The notes under the pieces: generated by a model
What the model saw: the letters and a program-made list of their open reading frames with translations, nothing else
Databases searched by the model: none
What the model was told of the DNA's origin: nothing
Assembly (NCBI GenBank): GCA_948146395.1
Contig: OX411549.1
Span: 37,222,693-37,286,692, forward strand
Reading direction: 5' to 3'
DNA length: 64,000 bases
Origin: Fragum whitleyi
Lineage: Eukaryota > Mollusca > Bivalvia > Cardiida > Cardiidae
Shown here: piece after piece, positions 46,801 to 59,076 of the stretch
Layout of the letters: the number at the start of each line of letters is the position of its first letter
How positions within the stretch are numbered: the stretch's first letter is position 1
Translations under genes and position numbers: made by a program

Positions 46801-48430
46801 GAAGTTTTGCCTTTGTGCACAATGTCGTGTCTTTTGTCTTCATTTGCTTTTTCTCTATCCCTATCTAAGACGTGGTCACATTTATTTTTTTTCTATAATT
46901 GGCAATGCAAGTCTTACCCGACTTTGTTTCCGCTCGACAGTGAGCAAATTGGGCACCCACTGCACTCAGATCATACACGTAGGCCAAGTCACTTACCTAA
47001 TGTATAATCGCTATCGCTTTTTGTCCTAAGTGTTAATTATGACAAGAAAGAACTGAAGGGAACAATTAAAACTAGGCATTTAAGGCGATTCAAATTATCA
47101 AACATCATTTTATTGCAAGCATTTTCGGATGACTCTTGTTCGATAAAACAATAGAACACGCAACCTTGGCAGAAAAAAAAACCAATAATAAGAGCATTTT
47201 TCAGAACTACCGTTCGGTGCAATCGCATTAACATGCGAATTGATATTTTGCAACGGCGCACAATGACGGGTTTTGCGTCCTCTGTTACTATCCCTTCCAA
47301 ACGACGCGGATCACATTGTTCAAATTTTTCCAATAAGTTACAATACATGTCTTACTCGACTTTTTTCTATTCGACAGTGTGCAAATGGGCCACCAAGCAC
47401 AGAGATCTTACGCTGCCAAAATAGATGCCCTAATATCTTCAAAACACTCGACGAACGCTACTTTATTACCTTTCAATGTATAACGTGCGTTTTCCCCAAT
47501 AAATATTTACACCGTAGCAACTATCTTTTCCGTCAAAATAGAAACCGGTATAACGACTCCCACCATCATATAAATAACCTTCCTAAATATGGATGAAAAC
47601 AATTTTGTACTGCGGGTATATTGTAAGATTTGAGCACAGCATGGGCTCCTCAACGAACTATTTCTGACTTTAGTTCAATAGATACAAAATTACGCAGTAC
47701 CATGTCATTATCTAAATGGGAATTTCGCCTAGAAAGAAAGGACTTAAGGCGAACAGGTGGAACTGGGCACTTAAGTCGAATGAAGTATTAAAGCATAAAT
47801 AAACGGAGGCCGTTGGCGGCAGGCCGAGACCTTATGATATTCGTTCAGTCAGACAAAAGATATTCACGTTAATTAAAAGCCGTTGTCTTTGTACAACTGT
47901 TCGACATACCAGAGGGGTTAAGTTATTTGCGGATAAAAATGTATAAGCATACAATATTTGTTAACCATGCGATTAAAGTCCAAATTATCCTGAATTTGCA
48001 AATAAAAACAGCATAAACACGTAAATTGACAGGTGGGGTCAGATTTGCACACAAATTATGTAATAAACGTGTACCCGGAAAATTTAATTGAATTGGCATT
48101 TAGTCTTCCCTACGACGTTGAAAACCGCAACAAGAAAGGTTGTTTCAATTTTTACGTTTTAACTAATCTACCACTATAAGATTGGATTACCGTATGGCCT
48201 TATTTCCTGCTTGAAAAACAATTTTAAGTTGTACTGTTCAGATAAAGCACCTGTCATACTAACATGTTCCTATTTCACACCCATTTGAAGGGTGTATTCG
48301 TCCATAAACCGACAAAAAGCAGCCTTTTTCTGTAATTATTCTAACTTTGTAATCATGGGATCATAAATAAACACATATCTACAAACCATAACATCATATC
48401 TTGAGTGAGTGTTTTTCAGCTGGTTAAAAT

Positions 48431-51400
48431 CTTACATTATTTGTAACGTGCCCTTATTTTTCTTTTTAAAAAAATGCTGTTTTATACTTTTTTCAGTCTT
48501 ACAGTTACAAACAATAATAAATTTTAACAAAATTGTATAGAACGTATGTGTTTAAAAGATATTGAACAAGTTTGATCTTCAGTGTGACGGAAAAGAAATT
48601 TTGACTCACTTACCTTTGAATATGACATAATTGTACTTTTCACTCGTGCCATTTTAGTTAATTTGGGTGATTTAGGATCATTATGGGCATCTTGTTTTGA
48701 TAAGTTAATAATTTAATATTTCGAGGTAAAACGTCTCGTAAGGAAACTTATTCTTACTTTAATTTCGGTTTAGTTTTCTTCCATACCAGTACTCTTTGGT
48801 ACCAATCAAACAGTTATTCTAGATAATTATGAATTTGAAAAGTATATATGAGTAGCAGTATCTAAGGCGAAAAAGTGGTAACACTAACAAAGTGTTAAAC
48901 TTCGCCCTAAGTGATACGTTATTAATGATGAAATGAATCGTCTTTGGTTTTCAAAATATATAAAGTTACAAATTGTTACCTACATCTATACCAGTCTGAA
49001 GAGAATCATAAATATGTGAACAATTAAAATCAAATTAAAACAAGTAAACGTTATTAAAACAAAAACGAAAAACAAACAGACAAAAGACAGCCTTGCCAAA
49101 ATTACAAAACTTTTGACTTTTAGAAATTCATATAATTCGGGTAATTGTGATTCTAAGTGTATGGAATTATTGGTAGGCCTAGCAGTAGGAATATCTTTTG
49201 ATTATGCCTATGGGGAATAAGGGATACATAATTATAAAACTTGTCAAATGTTTTTTATTAAAAAAAAAGAATACCGTATTATGCAGCCTGGATAATATAC
49301 TTTATTTTCTAAAAAGGGTTTTGAATTGATAATTATAAATCAATTGAACCAGGATTTTCCGATTTGAATTCGATTTTGTAAATATTGCACATTTCATTAT
49401 AATGACGGATCACTTCAAAGCAGTTTGATCCAATCCAGTTTTTACTATCTGCAATTTTTACTTGAGAGTGATTAACACAAGAGACACATCTTTGGTAACA
49501 GTCCTGTCTGTTTTAGCCAACTTAAACATCAAGTGAAAATGGCACATTTTGACAGTCATTGGTAGGCCATGCGGGATAAAACATTCACATTTTTTCTTTG
49601 ACCCCAACCACATTTGAAATCCTCTTGGGGTGTAAGCATGTGATTACTTATGTCAAAGCTAAGCTAACATTATTTAAAACCTGTTATAATAATTCAAACA
49701 ATGTGGCAAAAGAGCAAATCATTGTCACTGATCTTTTTTGAGGCGACCGGATCGGATCCCGTTACTACAAATAGGTGAAGGTAGTACTAGTTTGAATAAC
49801 GGCTATTGAATAAGCCTTTTACCTTATGTTGAGTCAAAAAACGCCAAATCAAATATTGTTTGAGCTGTTGTTTCGAGTCTGTGATTTGGTTCAGGACAAA
49901 ATCACATTTTGCTTCATATGACTTATTACAGATGGAAAAAAAACGTTCCTGCAAGATCTTGCAACAGCTTACGGAGCTTATCACTGCATGTTGGGCAAAA
50001 CAACCACAATATCTCTCTTTTTTTCAAAATAGTGTATCATTATAGATATTGACCGTAGTTTTAACGTTTCGATGTCCATTTATAAGATATCTTTGAATAA
50101 ACCGGAAATATATCTCTCTTATGAATGAAATTGGTCTTGAATTAATCAATTCACATATATGCACGTGTTCTAGTCACGCAACCATGTGATTTTCATGTCA
50201 ATATTATTATTTAATTTATAATAATTTATATCAATAATTATTAACCATTTATTTACTATTCAGTTGAGTAAAAACAAAAATCATGAAATGCGAAGTTTTA
50301 AAACCTTTCATTATACATGTATAGAGCCCTTAGAACCGGAACCACTTATATGAATGCTCACAATCGGCGTCGGAACTATATCAACTATCAACATGTTTAT
50401 GGCCTGGCACATCAAATAATAGTCTGAACACATCTGATTTCTGTTCAGAGTAATCATCTCCAGATCCTTGCTAACAAAGATCTCGCTAATACTATCTTTT
50501 TGAAACAACTGTAGGTTATCCTTTAAAGAATTGTTAAGAAATAAATAAGTCAGTCTGATTTTCAAACTTTCTTCTATTTCTCTTTTTTTATCGCATATTT
50601 GTTCAGATATAATGAAGCTTTTAGTGAATAAATTACTCGAAACAAATGCAAAACTTAACATTCAGTCTGTGTTATCTATTTAGCTTTAAATGAAATATAG
50701 CACTCTTCAGTTTATTCTAAATGTGTTTGCACATTATAGCAGGGTTATTTATTCTGTACAAAAATAAAATCTAGAAAGACATTGATTACAAAACATAAAC
50801 ATAATTTTAAAAAAATATAATTAACGATGAAAATGAAAAAAAGTCGCAGCCTTCTTTGATGCGTTGCATTACAATTTCATCTTTTTTTGTACATGTATGC
50901 ATTGTAATTAGAATCCACTGAAAGAAAAAGGGAAACGCTGGGTATCCTCCGTTCCATTGACGCTTTCCAAACTGTTTAAATGTAGGAACGTATACATCAG
51001 AGATTAAATGATGGTTTAGGAGTCATTGTTCAGAGACGTCAAAACCAGGTCATATTTAGGATAGGTTTAATCAATTAAAGATTACAATGGGGAAAATAAT
51101 AAAAGATAACCTAGCAGAAGCAACAACAACAACATTAGTTATTTTTGAATAGAAAAGAGAGATAGAAATGAGTAATAAGTGATACTTTCTTGTGTTTTTG
51201 ATAATAACGCCTGGTAGTGCATTGTGTGAAAAGTGAATCCTTAATTAAATGCTTCTCTCTTAACTTATACAAGATGGGAAGAAGTATAAGGAAGAGTACT
51301 TAAAGAAAAAAGAAGCGCATCAACAATTTTGATCAACACTTTTTCCGCAAATCACCTTACTTTGAATATTCTACTCAGCGTCAATAGAAAGTTACCGCCA

Positions 51401-51490
51401 ACAATAGCACACATACAACATTGAACATTATTTTTGTAGACAAAAACATATTAATACATAAACAATGGAATGTTGGGAAAACTTCAACAA
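48431..51490. other. Mostly single-copy sequence, no feature recognised
   Basis: Array similarity ends near 48,430. The sequence beyond is AT-rich and shows no tandem or inverted repeats of note. The longest minus-strand ORF (50,311-50,661, 116 codons) has no motif I recognise and no splice context that supports it. A weak echo of the CTTAAG module may lie at 48,888-48,915. Confidence 0.5.
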
Positions 51491-51719
51491 TGGTTTTTAA
51501 TCAGTGGCCAGGAGCAAACGCCTTATTTTTCTTGCTTGAAGACATTTACCTAAAATTGAAAAGTCACTAACATCAATATAATCAGTAAAGCCACTGTTTT
51601 CTCGGAGATCTGCAGTGATTTTGCACCGAAAATTCTTATAGTACGCTGTATACGTTATTAGAGAATGACATGCCATTCGTCCGTAAGAAAGTTGATTAGC
51701 TGTAGGTTCCCAATATGGC

Positions 51720-52330
51720 GTCAATCAACAATACAGTACGTTCTTATTGGCCCACACATGCTCTTCAAAATTACGATCGGAAGAGAAGGCAATACAAGGA
51801 AAGCGGGTTAACATAAATGACACTAAGAAAAACCTCAATTAACATTGCAGAATGTGGCCGAGCGTTGATCAGTTGGAAAACATTAATGTTAACGGACAAA
51901 CAAATGGCATCAAGATGGTCTGACCATAACGTTTCGTTGTAAACTACCATCGGCTAAAACGAGATTTTTGTTTTATTTCTCCGAATGCCGTTACACTCCC
52001 ACATAACAGCACATAGCCTGGCCACCACGACATAATGTTTTGACGTTCACATTGATACCTTCGACCATATCGAGATCTTCTATGAATAGAACACTTTAGC
52101 AATGTCGATAATCTTATCTGCGATACAAAGTACACGAATTAACATGATCTTGCTGACGGTCTGGCGTTGAACCGTTCTCCCAGAAAGCCTTTTCAGCGCG
52201 TAACACGACATGTTTTAAACAATGACCTGTCGCGAACATCCCATTGCATTATTTGACGATCACTTCGTGTTGACTTCACCTTTTGGTGCCCCTAGCGAGG
52301 CCTATCATTTACATACCAAGGTTTTACTTT
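51720..52330 (-). pseudogene. Second Tc1-type transposase relic, heavily decayed
   Basis: Fragmentary minus-strand matches come in the right order for a Tc1-type transposase. QVKSTRSDRQIMQWDVR-like and GRTVQRQTVSKIM (about 52,240-52,140) correspond to the DNA-binding and pre-catalytic region. RSRYGRRYQCERQNIMSWWPG (written as two adjoining pieces, RSRYGRRYQCERQN and IMSWWPG, about 52,080-52,010) corresponds to the region before the second Asp. ADGSLQRNVMVRP (about 51,950-51,910) is followed by NARPHSA (about 51,860). Each piece lies in a different frame. The C-terminal DPD/E region is not recognisable. No terminal inverted repeats were found. Confidence 0.45.
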
Positions 52331-52779
52331 TTAGTAAGAACAGCCTTTTCGGCCTAAACTTTTTCCTGCTTTGGCCATTCTGATGTCGTTCGTAAGTCGA
52401 ACGTCTAATTTGTGCAAAACTTTCAAGAATTTAAGTGTCCTTATTTCGGCGTGATTACTGGCTAGCATAATCCATAAACAATTTGTGATAAATTTTGCAT
52501 ACACGTCAACAACGTAAGAATTACCCAAATTGCACGTGACGTATTGTGTCAATAATGAAAACACTTTATGGACACAGTTGTTATTTTGTGCATACACATT
52601 TATACCAAGTATATCTATCGTACATTGTATTTAACTTAAGACATTACTATTCGAAATATCCAAGGGTATTTTGGGTAACTTTCTTATGACGCTAAGTATA
52701 TTTAATGCATTAAAACTGAATGCGTCGGAATTTATTGAATTAACATGCAATCTTTATTTTTAAAATCTGTGATTGTTTG

Positions 52780-54330
52780 AGTGAATATTAAGTCGAAAAC
52801 TGTAATCTTAACATTTCAAGGGCACATTTCTCTGGAAAATTTCATCCGAGATCCCATAGTCACCAACTTTGTGTTCAGGTTCTGTCTAAATTGGAAAGTT
52901 TTTGTTGTTAAATAAAACAAGGTCTAAAATGGCATTTTTGTCAAATTCAAGGGCAAACTCTATACTTTATTGCCCGATCAAAGACATAATCACACTCAAA
53001 GGAGCTCTTTATCAGCGACATTGTGTCATAGATATATCTTGATAGGTAAATAATTGCAGGTGCTTGAATGTAACTAGCTATTTGTAACATTCAAGGGCAG
53101 ACAACACTGTATTTGCAGGACCGATCAGTCTGATAATCAAACTGCTTTAATATCTTATCGTCCCCAATCTTGTATCCAAAGTTTGTCTTTACTTGTAAAA
53201 AATGTACATGCTAGAGCGTACAATGTAAACAAGTGGAAACAATCGGAAACGGTAATTTTATCAAATTCACGGGCACACAATCTTTGACTTTCTATTCCGA
53301 TCGAAATGAAAATCAAACAGTTCCGCGGTCTTATGATCACCAATATTGTATTTAAGTTTTGTCTTGATTTGTCACTAATTGTTTATTCTCGAGTATCACA
53401 TTGAAGGGCACATAACGCATGGCTTTCTGACTTAAAATCGATCTCATTAAGGATCTTATAGTCTCCAGGATTGTGTCTGAATTATGTCTTGTTTCGCAAA
53501 AAGTTGAAGATGTCAGAGTGTAAACAAAGACGAAACAGTGGAAATGGCAAAATTCAAGGGCACGCAATTCACAACTTTTTAATCTGATCAGGCCGATATC
53601 CATACTCATTCAGAGACTTTATTGTCCAAAACATTGTGTACACTATTTGTCTCGATTTGTCAAAAATTTTAGATACTAGAGTGATCACAAAGTCGAAAAC
53701 AGTAGAAAACGGCAATTTTGCCAAATTCAATGGTATATATCTAGTGGCTTTCTGCTCTGATCAGTCTAAAATCGAACTTTTCCCCGAGATCTAATGGTCT
53801 CTTACATTATGTGGAAGATTTTTTTTGGTTAACCCTTTGCTGTTTAATCCCTGCTTTTAACGTGTCTTTGATTTTATGATTGAGAAAACATTGTGAAAAA
53901 AGAAGAAATTGCTTCTAACAAGCAATTTCTTCTTTTTCCACACTATTTTCTACCCTACTGAATGGTTATTTTTCAAAATAAATTCACTTTAAATTTTCGT
54001 CTGCAAAACCTTTGAATTTGGACAGGTCTAAAATTTTGTAAAACAGGAAAGGGTTAAATAATAGTTGTAGATGCTATCTTGAATGTAAACTTAGTCAAAA
54101 TCTGCATTTTTCGACATTCAGGGGCATATAACTCAGCACATTCTGATCCGATCCAGTCCATCTTTTTAGTATCCGAGAACTTAAGACCGTTTGACAAAGT
54201 TCGGTCAATGTTGAGTTATATTTGTGGATGCTAGAGTGTAAATACAAAATTGTGTACGGTCAGGCTGACAGACAAAAAGTGATCACAAAAGCTTACTTGA
54301 GTACTTCGGGCTTTGGTTAGCTTAAACAAT
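52780..54330 (+). repeat. Tandem-core repeat (about 165-bp units) interrupted by a MITE
   Basis: Seven or more degenerate units share gtcaaattcaagggcaca-type and tgctagagtgtaaac-type words, with starts near 52,935, 53,085, 53,255, 53,395, 53,555, 53,715 and 54,105. The right end has caggctgacagacaaaaag, then tcacaaaagcttacttgagt and ggttagctt, similar to the 3' ends of the other tandem-core elements. The left end is not sharply defined. No coding sequence. Confidence 0.65.
53833..54053. mobile_element. 221-bp TTAA-flanked MITE (piggyBac-like ends)
   Basis: TTAA lies on both sides (53,829-53,832 and 54,054-54,057). Termini are CCCTTTGCTGTTT on the left and, reverse-complemented, CCCTTTCCTGTTT on the right. 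CCY/RGG ends with a TTAA duplication are the hallmark of piggyBac-superfamily elements. The middle carries a 22-bp near-perfect hairpin (53,893-53,942: AAGAAGAAATTGCTT, loop ctaac, AAGCAATTTCTTCTT). No ORF. It splits a unit of the surrounding tandem core. Confidence 0.85.
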
Positions 54331-55741
54331 CGTTGGAATGGTAAATAAAACGAAATTGTGCCAGATTCGAACCAACATGTATCATGTTGTATTTTTACAA
54401 TCCCGTTCTTTCCAATACTTGAGCACGATTACTATGGTATCAAGGTCATTAACGGAGCCTATACAAGAGTTTTCATGGATAAGAACAACAGAGGGACAGA
54501 ATGTGCATTGTTGTGTTGTGCATTGCATTATAAAGGGCAAAAAAAGAAAGGAATATTTAGCGATGCTCAATTCTACGTTCTTCGTCCATTCCGTATCATA
54601 TTTCCTGAATAATTTATCACCTCCGACAACCGAGAATTGGTCCCTTTATCGGAATTCACACCGTACATTATACACCATCACCGTACATCATACCAACCCT
54701 CTAATGTTATTCATTCAGTGCTCTGTGTGTTATCGTTTTCCCATTCTTTTCTCCCGATGTTCTCTGTGTGAAATGCAAAATAAAAGAAAACCCACATTTT
54801 CTTAAAAATATTGTTTGCAACCCGATTTTTTTTATTCAACATGTGTAGATATAGGAAGAGACATGTCGGTGCTTTCTTTAAAAACCTCGTAATTTCAGAT
54901 TAAGACACTTTTATTTTTTCAGATTTTAATGAAAACCGAAGGTTCTTTTTATATATATATACTTCTACAGATATGAAGACTGTGCCCGTAGAAATTTCTA
55001 CTCAAATCAAATATACAAACGCAATATTCTTTGTGCAGTACAAAAAATGAAAAATGTATCTCTAGTTGGGAAACAAAAACAAATGTTGACGACTATGAGT
55101 TTGAACCCACACATCTGATCGAAAGTTATACATCGGGCCAATCAGGACCAATCATATTGGTTGTTGTGTAATAACTTTCAATTTACACAAAAGATGTTCG
55201 TAAGTTTAATAATTAGACGGGGCTTTGATTCGATCACACGCAAATAAATATGTTAAGGGACACTACCGTAGAATTGACAATATAAGGGAGGCAACCTCTA
55301 AACTTTAAGTTTGATTAAATTGCAATTATATCTCTGTTCGTTTGTTATTTTTTATTTATTATTTTGAAATAATGTTGATATAAAAGGTTCGATCAATTTG
55401 TTACGAATTTTTTTCCAATGCAGAGACTCGTTTTTGAGTAAAATGAGTAAAATTAAAAACACGGGTGCGGCCCAAATGTTCCCTAAGGATACTTTCGTAC
55501 ATATTTTTTGATTTAGGGAGAAGAAAGTGTCTCTGATTTTTAAGGCGAAGCACTTAAGGAGAAATTTCTTTATTTCAAAGGATAGAGGGATAAGAATAAT
55601 TGAACACGACTTATTTCGTTTCGTAGTTCCTAGAATATGTAAGATCGAGATAAAAAGTGAAAAAATAAAGGAATGAATCGATTCTACTTTTTTTCGCCAT
55701 AAGTCATAAATTTGTAGCAAGGGCACCTAATGTCGCATATG

Positions 55742-55743
<2 letters not shown>
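54331..55743. other. No feature recognised
   Basis: Contains a 155-codon plus-strand ORF (54,338-54,805) with overlapping ORFs in two other frames. None has recognisable motifs, and codon composition does not favour one frame. I see no exon with convincing splice sites here. Confidence 0.4.

Positions 55744-55830
<87 letters not shown>
55744..55830. repeat. (TA)n microsatellite
   Basis: About 43 uninterrupted TA units. The ORF reading IYIYIY across it is an artefact. Confidence 0.97.
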
Positions 55831-55832
<2 letters not shown>

Positions 55833-56954
55833 GAAATAAGAAGAAATTACATAGATATTTATTTGTAATACAATTCATATGCCATTTGTTTGAATGTGTA
55901 CACATGTATCCAAGCTCATTTATTAGACTCAACGTCATCTTTAGCGGGATTGTTGATGCTTTTGACGTCATATAACTAACATACGTCATAAACGACGCGC
56001 TTCGCTTTCAGTGGAATTCTCCCAACGTCAATTACTTTCTTATAATTTTTACATTCAGAAGAAAGGAAACAAAGAAAATGGTAATATAACTTTTTCTAGA
56101 GTTAAGGTCGTGTTATAATGGAATTAATCTCATTTTCGCGTTGAAGTGTCGATGAAATAAGTCTGATGGGAAGAAAAGTTAAATGCAAAACAAAATTTTC
56201 TGGCTCCGCCCTCGGATTGTAACCTTTGTATATAACTCCTCCTCCATTAGACTTTAGTCGTGGACACATCAACGTGAAAATTTAGATTATTTCACCAATA
56301 TAATTTCAATAAAATGAAACGAAGAAGTTTGACCCGATTCTAATCATTTGATCAAATTATACGCATTGTTTTCTGTAAAATAGACAATAATGTGGTATTG
56401 TTTTTCAATATCAATATTTTCTGATCGAGTTTGGGAATATTTATCTTGACGTCGTGATAATTTCTCAGAATCGAGTCCAGATAACGTTGGTGTTTAAGAC
56501 AGAAACATATTCTTTTCATCATGCAGTTATTTGTCAGAGCCATCGTTTGTATTAAACTTTTACAACAAAGACATTCACGTGAGGGTAGTTCTGGTAAAGG
56601 TCATGAACATGTAAAGGATTCTTAAAAATAGACTACCTGATAACATTTAAAATGTTCAGCCAGGTGATATCAGGTCTCATTAGTCTTTATTGTTTCGGTA
56701 TTGTTTCGGTCTAGATCAACTTTCGGGAAAAATAAGTTACCTTTGCTTTGTAATTCAGGTTTTGTTGGCACTCAAGAAAAGCCGTATTTGGATCCCAAAC
56801 ACTAACTTGAATACCAGACTTTTATACAATGATAATATTTCCCTTGTGAAGCACATGTTGAATACAAGCATCACCGTGATCCGAGTTTTGGTGTACCCGT
56901 AAAATTTTTGCACGCACTCGCATTTATTTGGATTTGCAACCCTTAAATTTCATA
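55831..56954. other. No feature recognised upstream of the channel exons
   Basis: No foldback or coding segment can be supported. A plus-strand frame 56,690-56,902 contains an AG acceptor-like site (56,758) but stops quickly in the other frames and shows no channel motif. Confidence 0.4.
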
Positions 56955-57180
56955 CATGCAGGACAAAATAAAGACGGTACTGCTATTAAACCCTTTCACA
57001 GCCTCCAGCTGCTATCCCACATATGTTTACGAATATAAACCCATTTGTGGTAGACAAACAGTCGGAAAGGATGAGTGCCAACATCGTTGATCGCACCCTG
57101 GACCTCTAGAATGACAGTCCGACGCTCTGAAAGGATAAGTGTTGCATTCGGGGATCAAACAAGGGACCTTATGATTAAGC
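56955..57180 (-). mobile_element. SINE fragment with two head segments
   Basis: The minus strand reads tagcgcttaatcataaggtc, then gatccccgaatgcaacactt (57,180-57,135, a degenerate tRNA-like head lacking about 9 bp). A second head segment begins at once: gcgtcggactgtcattctag and aggtccagggtgcgatcaac (57,130-57,085), followed by the central domain cactcatcctttccgactgt, acaaatgggtt and gggatagcagctgga (to about 57,000). The 3' GCGGCG domain is missing. The head duplication suggests a SINE inserted into a SINE or a dimer. Confidence 0.75.
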
Positions 57181-57605
57181 GCTAAGATTGAAAAACGATG
57201 ATGATTTTGCTAACTTGACCGAGTTTTTCCCTAACGCTAAATGATTCCAATTTACTTGAATTCACTTGAACGTAAAAAAATGTAAAGGAGTGTTGCCGAA
57301 AAACGTCGTATTTGTATTATTATTATGAAACAAAAGCAACACATTAAACTTCCACCATTTTCGAAGTAGAAATAATGTTAAAGCAACCAAAGATGGAAGG
57401 AAAAATTGTAAAACAATATTGGTGTTAAATAGAAATGTTATTGTACCTAAGTGGAAATACAATGGGACAGACTTGGTTTTAGGCATAGTTTCGCTCAAAA
57501 GCTGTAGAATTCTGTAAAAAAATAACTGTCGAACTTTTTCCCCGGGTACATGAAAGAAAACTATTGGTTAAATAAAGATCAGAAGCTGTTTTCATGCAAT
57601 CATAT

Positions 57606-57638
57606 TTGTTGTTTCAATTGTCTCAATTGAAACAACAA
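57606..57638. repeat. Perfect 15-bp hairpin
   Basis: TTGTTGTTTCAATTG, loop TCT, CAATTGAAACAACAA. It lies 85 bp upstream of the first recognised channel exon, in intron or 5' flank. Confidence 0.9.
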
Positions 57639-57722
57639 TCCTGATTGACTTTATTAAACGCTCGATTAAAATTTAACCAATGGTTATTATTTATACAACA
57701 GGGTCTTGTTACCTTATTTCAG

Positions 57723-57912
57723 TACACCTATTTACCGAAGCCAGTTCAGGCATTTGATACAAGGGAGTGTGTGGAGACCAACTCAGCCGACTTTGTGTCC
57801 CCCTTGAAATATTTCAGCCCGTATTCCACTGCATCATGTTTCTCCGAGTGCTTAATGTTGTATGTCAACAACACGTGTGCTTGTATCGGGCCCTTCTTTA
57901 TGGTCGGAAATG
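57723..57912 (+). CDS. Degenerin/ENaC/ASIC-type channel, exon A (extracellular, partial gene)
   Basis: 190-bp exon between a TTATTTCAG acceptor and a GGTAAGT donor, entered in phase 0 and left in phase 1. It reads YTYLPKPVQAFDTRECVETN, then YFSPYSTASCFSECLMLYV, NNTCACIGPFFMVGN. The YLP-P start, the YS-x-x-x-C-x-x-x-C stretch and the C-x-C after N-x-x match the part of the DEG/ENaC ectodomain leading into the thumb, where conserved cysteines form stacked disulfides. NNT is a possible N-glycosylation site. The protein would be a trimeric, cell-surface, amiloride-class sodium channel subunit; gating stimulus (peptide, acid, mechanical) cannot be told. Upstream exons with TM1 were not found. Confidence 0.85.
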
Positions 57913-59016
57913 GTAAGTCCGTCTCTGCGCAGATAACCTGCTTTAATATAAGACACCAATTGTTCATTTGCATTTTTTGTGTGCACTTCTTCAATGTTGT
58001 AAGTACATCAATCGATAATATCAATAAATCATCTCTAAGAATTTGACAAGGGGACCTTGTTTCTTTGAAAGTGAAGAAATTGCGTAATAAAGTTACCTAA
58101 TCAAATTCAAAACCCAAGCGATCCTTGACAATATCCATAGCTTTTCCTTTATTTTCCATTGATATCAGACCAATATTTTTATGTTTAAACGCAATTGCTA
58201 ATCGACAGACTTTACACTCCTTATTTAAATTTACCTCTGTAATAGAAATTCAAAATGCAAGAGAGTCTATGCTGTTTTTACAGCTCCTATATGAGTGGAA
58301 AGAAAACAAATCACTTGCTACAAGCACACATTTTCAAATGTTAAGCCTTTTTTTTGGGACTGGATAGCCTTAACAAAAAACCCAAAAGAATCTAAAGATG
58401 AATACTTGAATAATCAGGATCTAAAAAGTTACGACATTGGTTAAGTTCATAAATAGAAGACCCACAAGGTACATGCATTTACATTTTGTTTAAAAAGAGC
58501 CTTTCAATTGAGATTTTTTTTTATTTTTTACCGGAGTGATACAAGCAATGTACAGCATTTATGAAATGTTATTCGATTGATTTGCATGCTTTGAACACGC
58601 GTGATCATTTGGTGTGCTCAGTTAATGAGAATAGAATATCTATGGATTTTTTACTCTACACTTTGAGTAGAAAAGATCGAATCCTTTAAGTAATCAAATA
58701 CCTTCAAAGTTATTATTCTGATAGTACGGTTTGCTACACGTAACGTTACATGTAGGTAGTAGACCGGTGATAGTTGCGCAACGTTTCGGAAGTAGTGAAT
58801 TTTAACGGTGTTAACCGAGGTTTCATAATGAAAATCATTAGAAAACCTCGGTCAACGCTGTTAAAGTTCATTACTTTCGAAACGTTGCAGAAGTGTTACG
58901 GGTCCACTACCTTAGAATTATAGGCCATAACTTTTTCCGCTTCTGACAACAGAAAATCTCTTAGAGTTCCCTTTTTTAAAGTTTTGAAATCAACATGATT
59001 TTTTTTTCCTGCATAG
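57913..59016 (+). other. Intron A-B of the channel gene
   Basis: GTAAGT at 57,913 to GCATAG at 59,011-59,016, with a T-rich tract before the acceptor, 1,104 bp. It contains the foldback element at 58,755-58,911 and nothing else that I recognise; short ORFs within it are incidental. Confidence 0.75.
58755..58911. mobile_element. Foldback element, copy 1 (in intron)
   Basis: The arms GGTAGTAGACC...AACGTTTCGGAAGTAGTGAA and TTCATTACTTTCGAAACGTT...GGTCCACTACC are inverted over almost the whole length, with a small loop at aatgaaaatcatt (about 58,828). A second copy lies at 62,075-62,229. No ORF; MITE-like. Confidence 0.85.
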
Positions 59017-59076
59017 ATACTACATTTGTGGAATGCAAACCGAAAGACTACATTCTGTGTCACGAGAAAGCAGTTG
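59017..59076 (+). CDS. Degenerin/ENaC/ASIC-type channel, exon B
   Basis: 60-bp exon entered and left in phase 1, bounded by TGCATAG and GGTAAGTG. Joined to exon A it continues GN-DTTFVECKPKDYILC-HEKAV. The two cysteines (VEC, ILC), spaced by a Tyr-containing stretch, correspond to the C-x-P-x-x-Y-x-x-C thumb-domain pattern of DEG/ENaC proteins. The exact phase fit on both sides argues for a real exon. Confidence 0.82.

Larger units (their letters stand above)
36061..48430 (+). repeat. Higher-order array, copy 4 (direct, with insertions)
   Basis: Starts in block d at about 36,061 (tttcaaagtataacgtgcg, also at 5,427), then e (36,670-37,520), f remnant (to 37,700), g, h, i, j (37,700-38,930). 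A second g-h-i-j run follows (38,930-41,030, with an insertion). After the insertion zone 41,030-43,845 come l (43,850-44,950), m (to 45,550), n (to 46,180), a (to 46,720), b (to 47,090), c (to 47,460), d (to 47,800) and e (to about 48,430), where similarity to the array stops. Block k is missing. No host gene is visible. Confidence 0.8.

Noticed and set aside
50311..50661. 116-codon minus-strand ORF
   Set aside because: No recognised motif; composition typical of AT-rich non-coding DNA.
54338..54805. 155-codon plus-strand ORF, longest outside the array
   Set aside because: Overlapping ORFs in other frames, no domain, no splice context; cannot be supported as a gene.
55684..55989. ORF with IYIYIY tract
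   Set aside because: Translation of the TA microsatellite.
56690..56902. Possible upstream exon of the channel after an AG at 56,758
   Set aside because: The frame has no DEG/ENaC motif and its phase cannot be matched to exon A.
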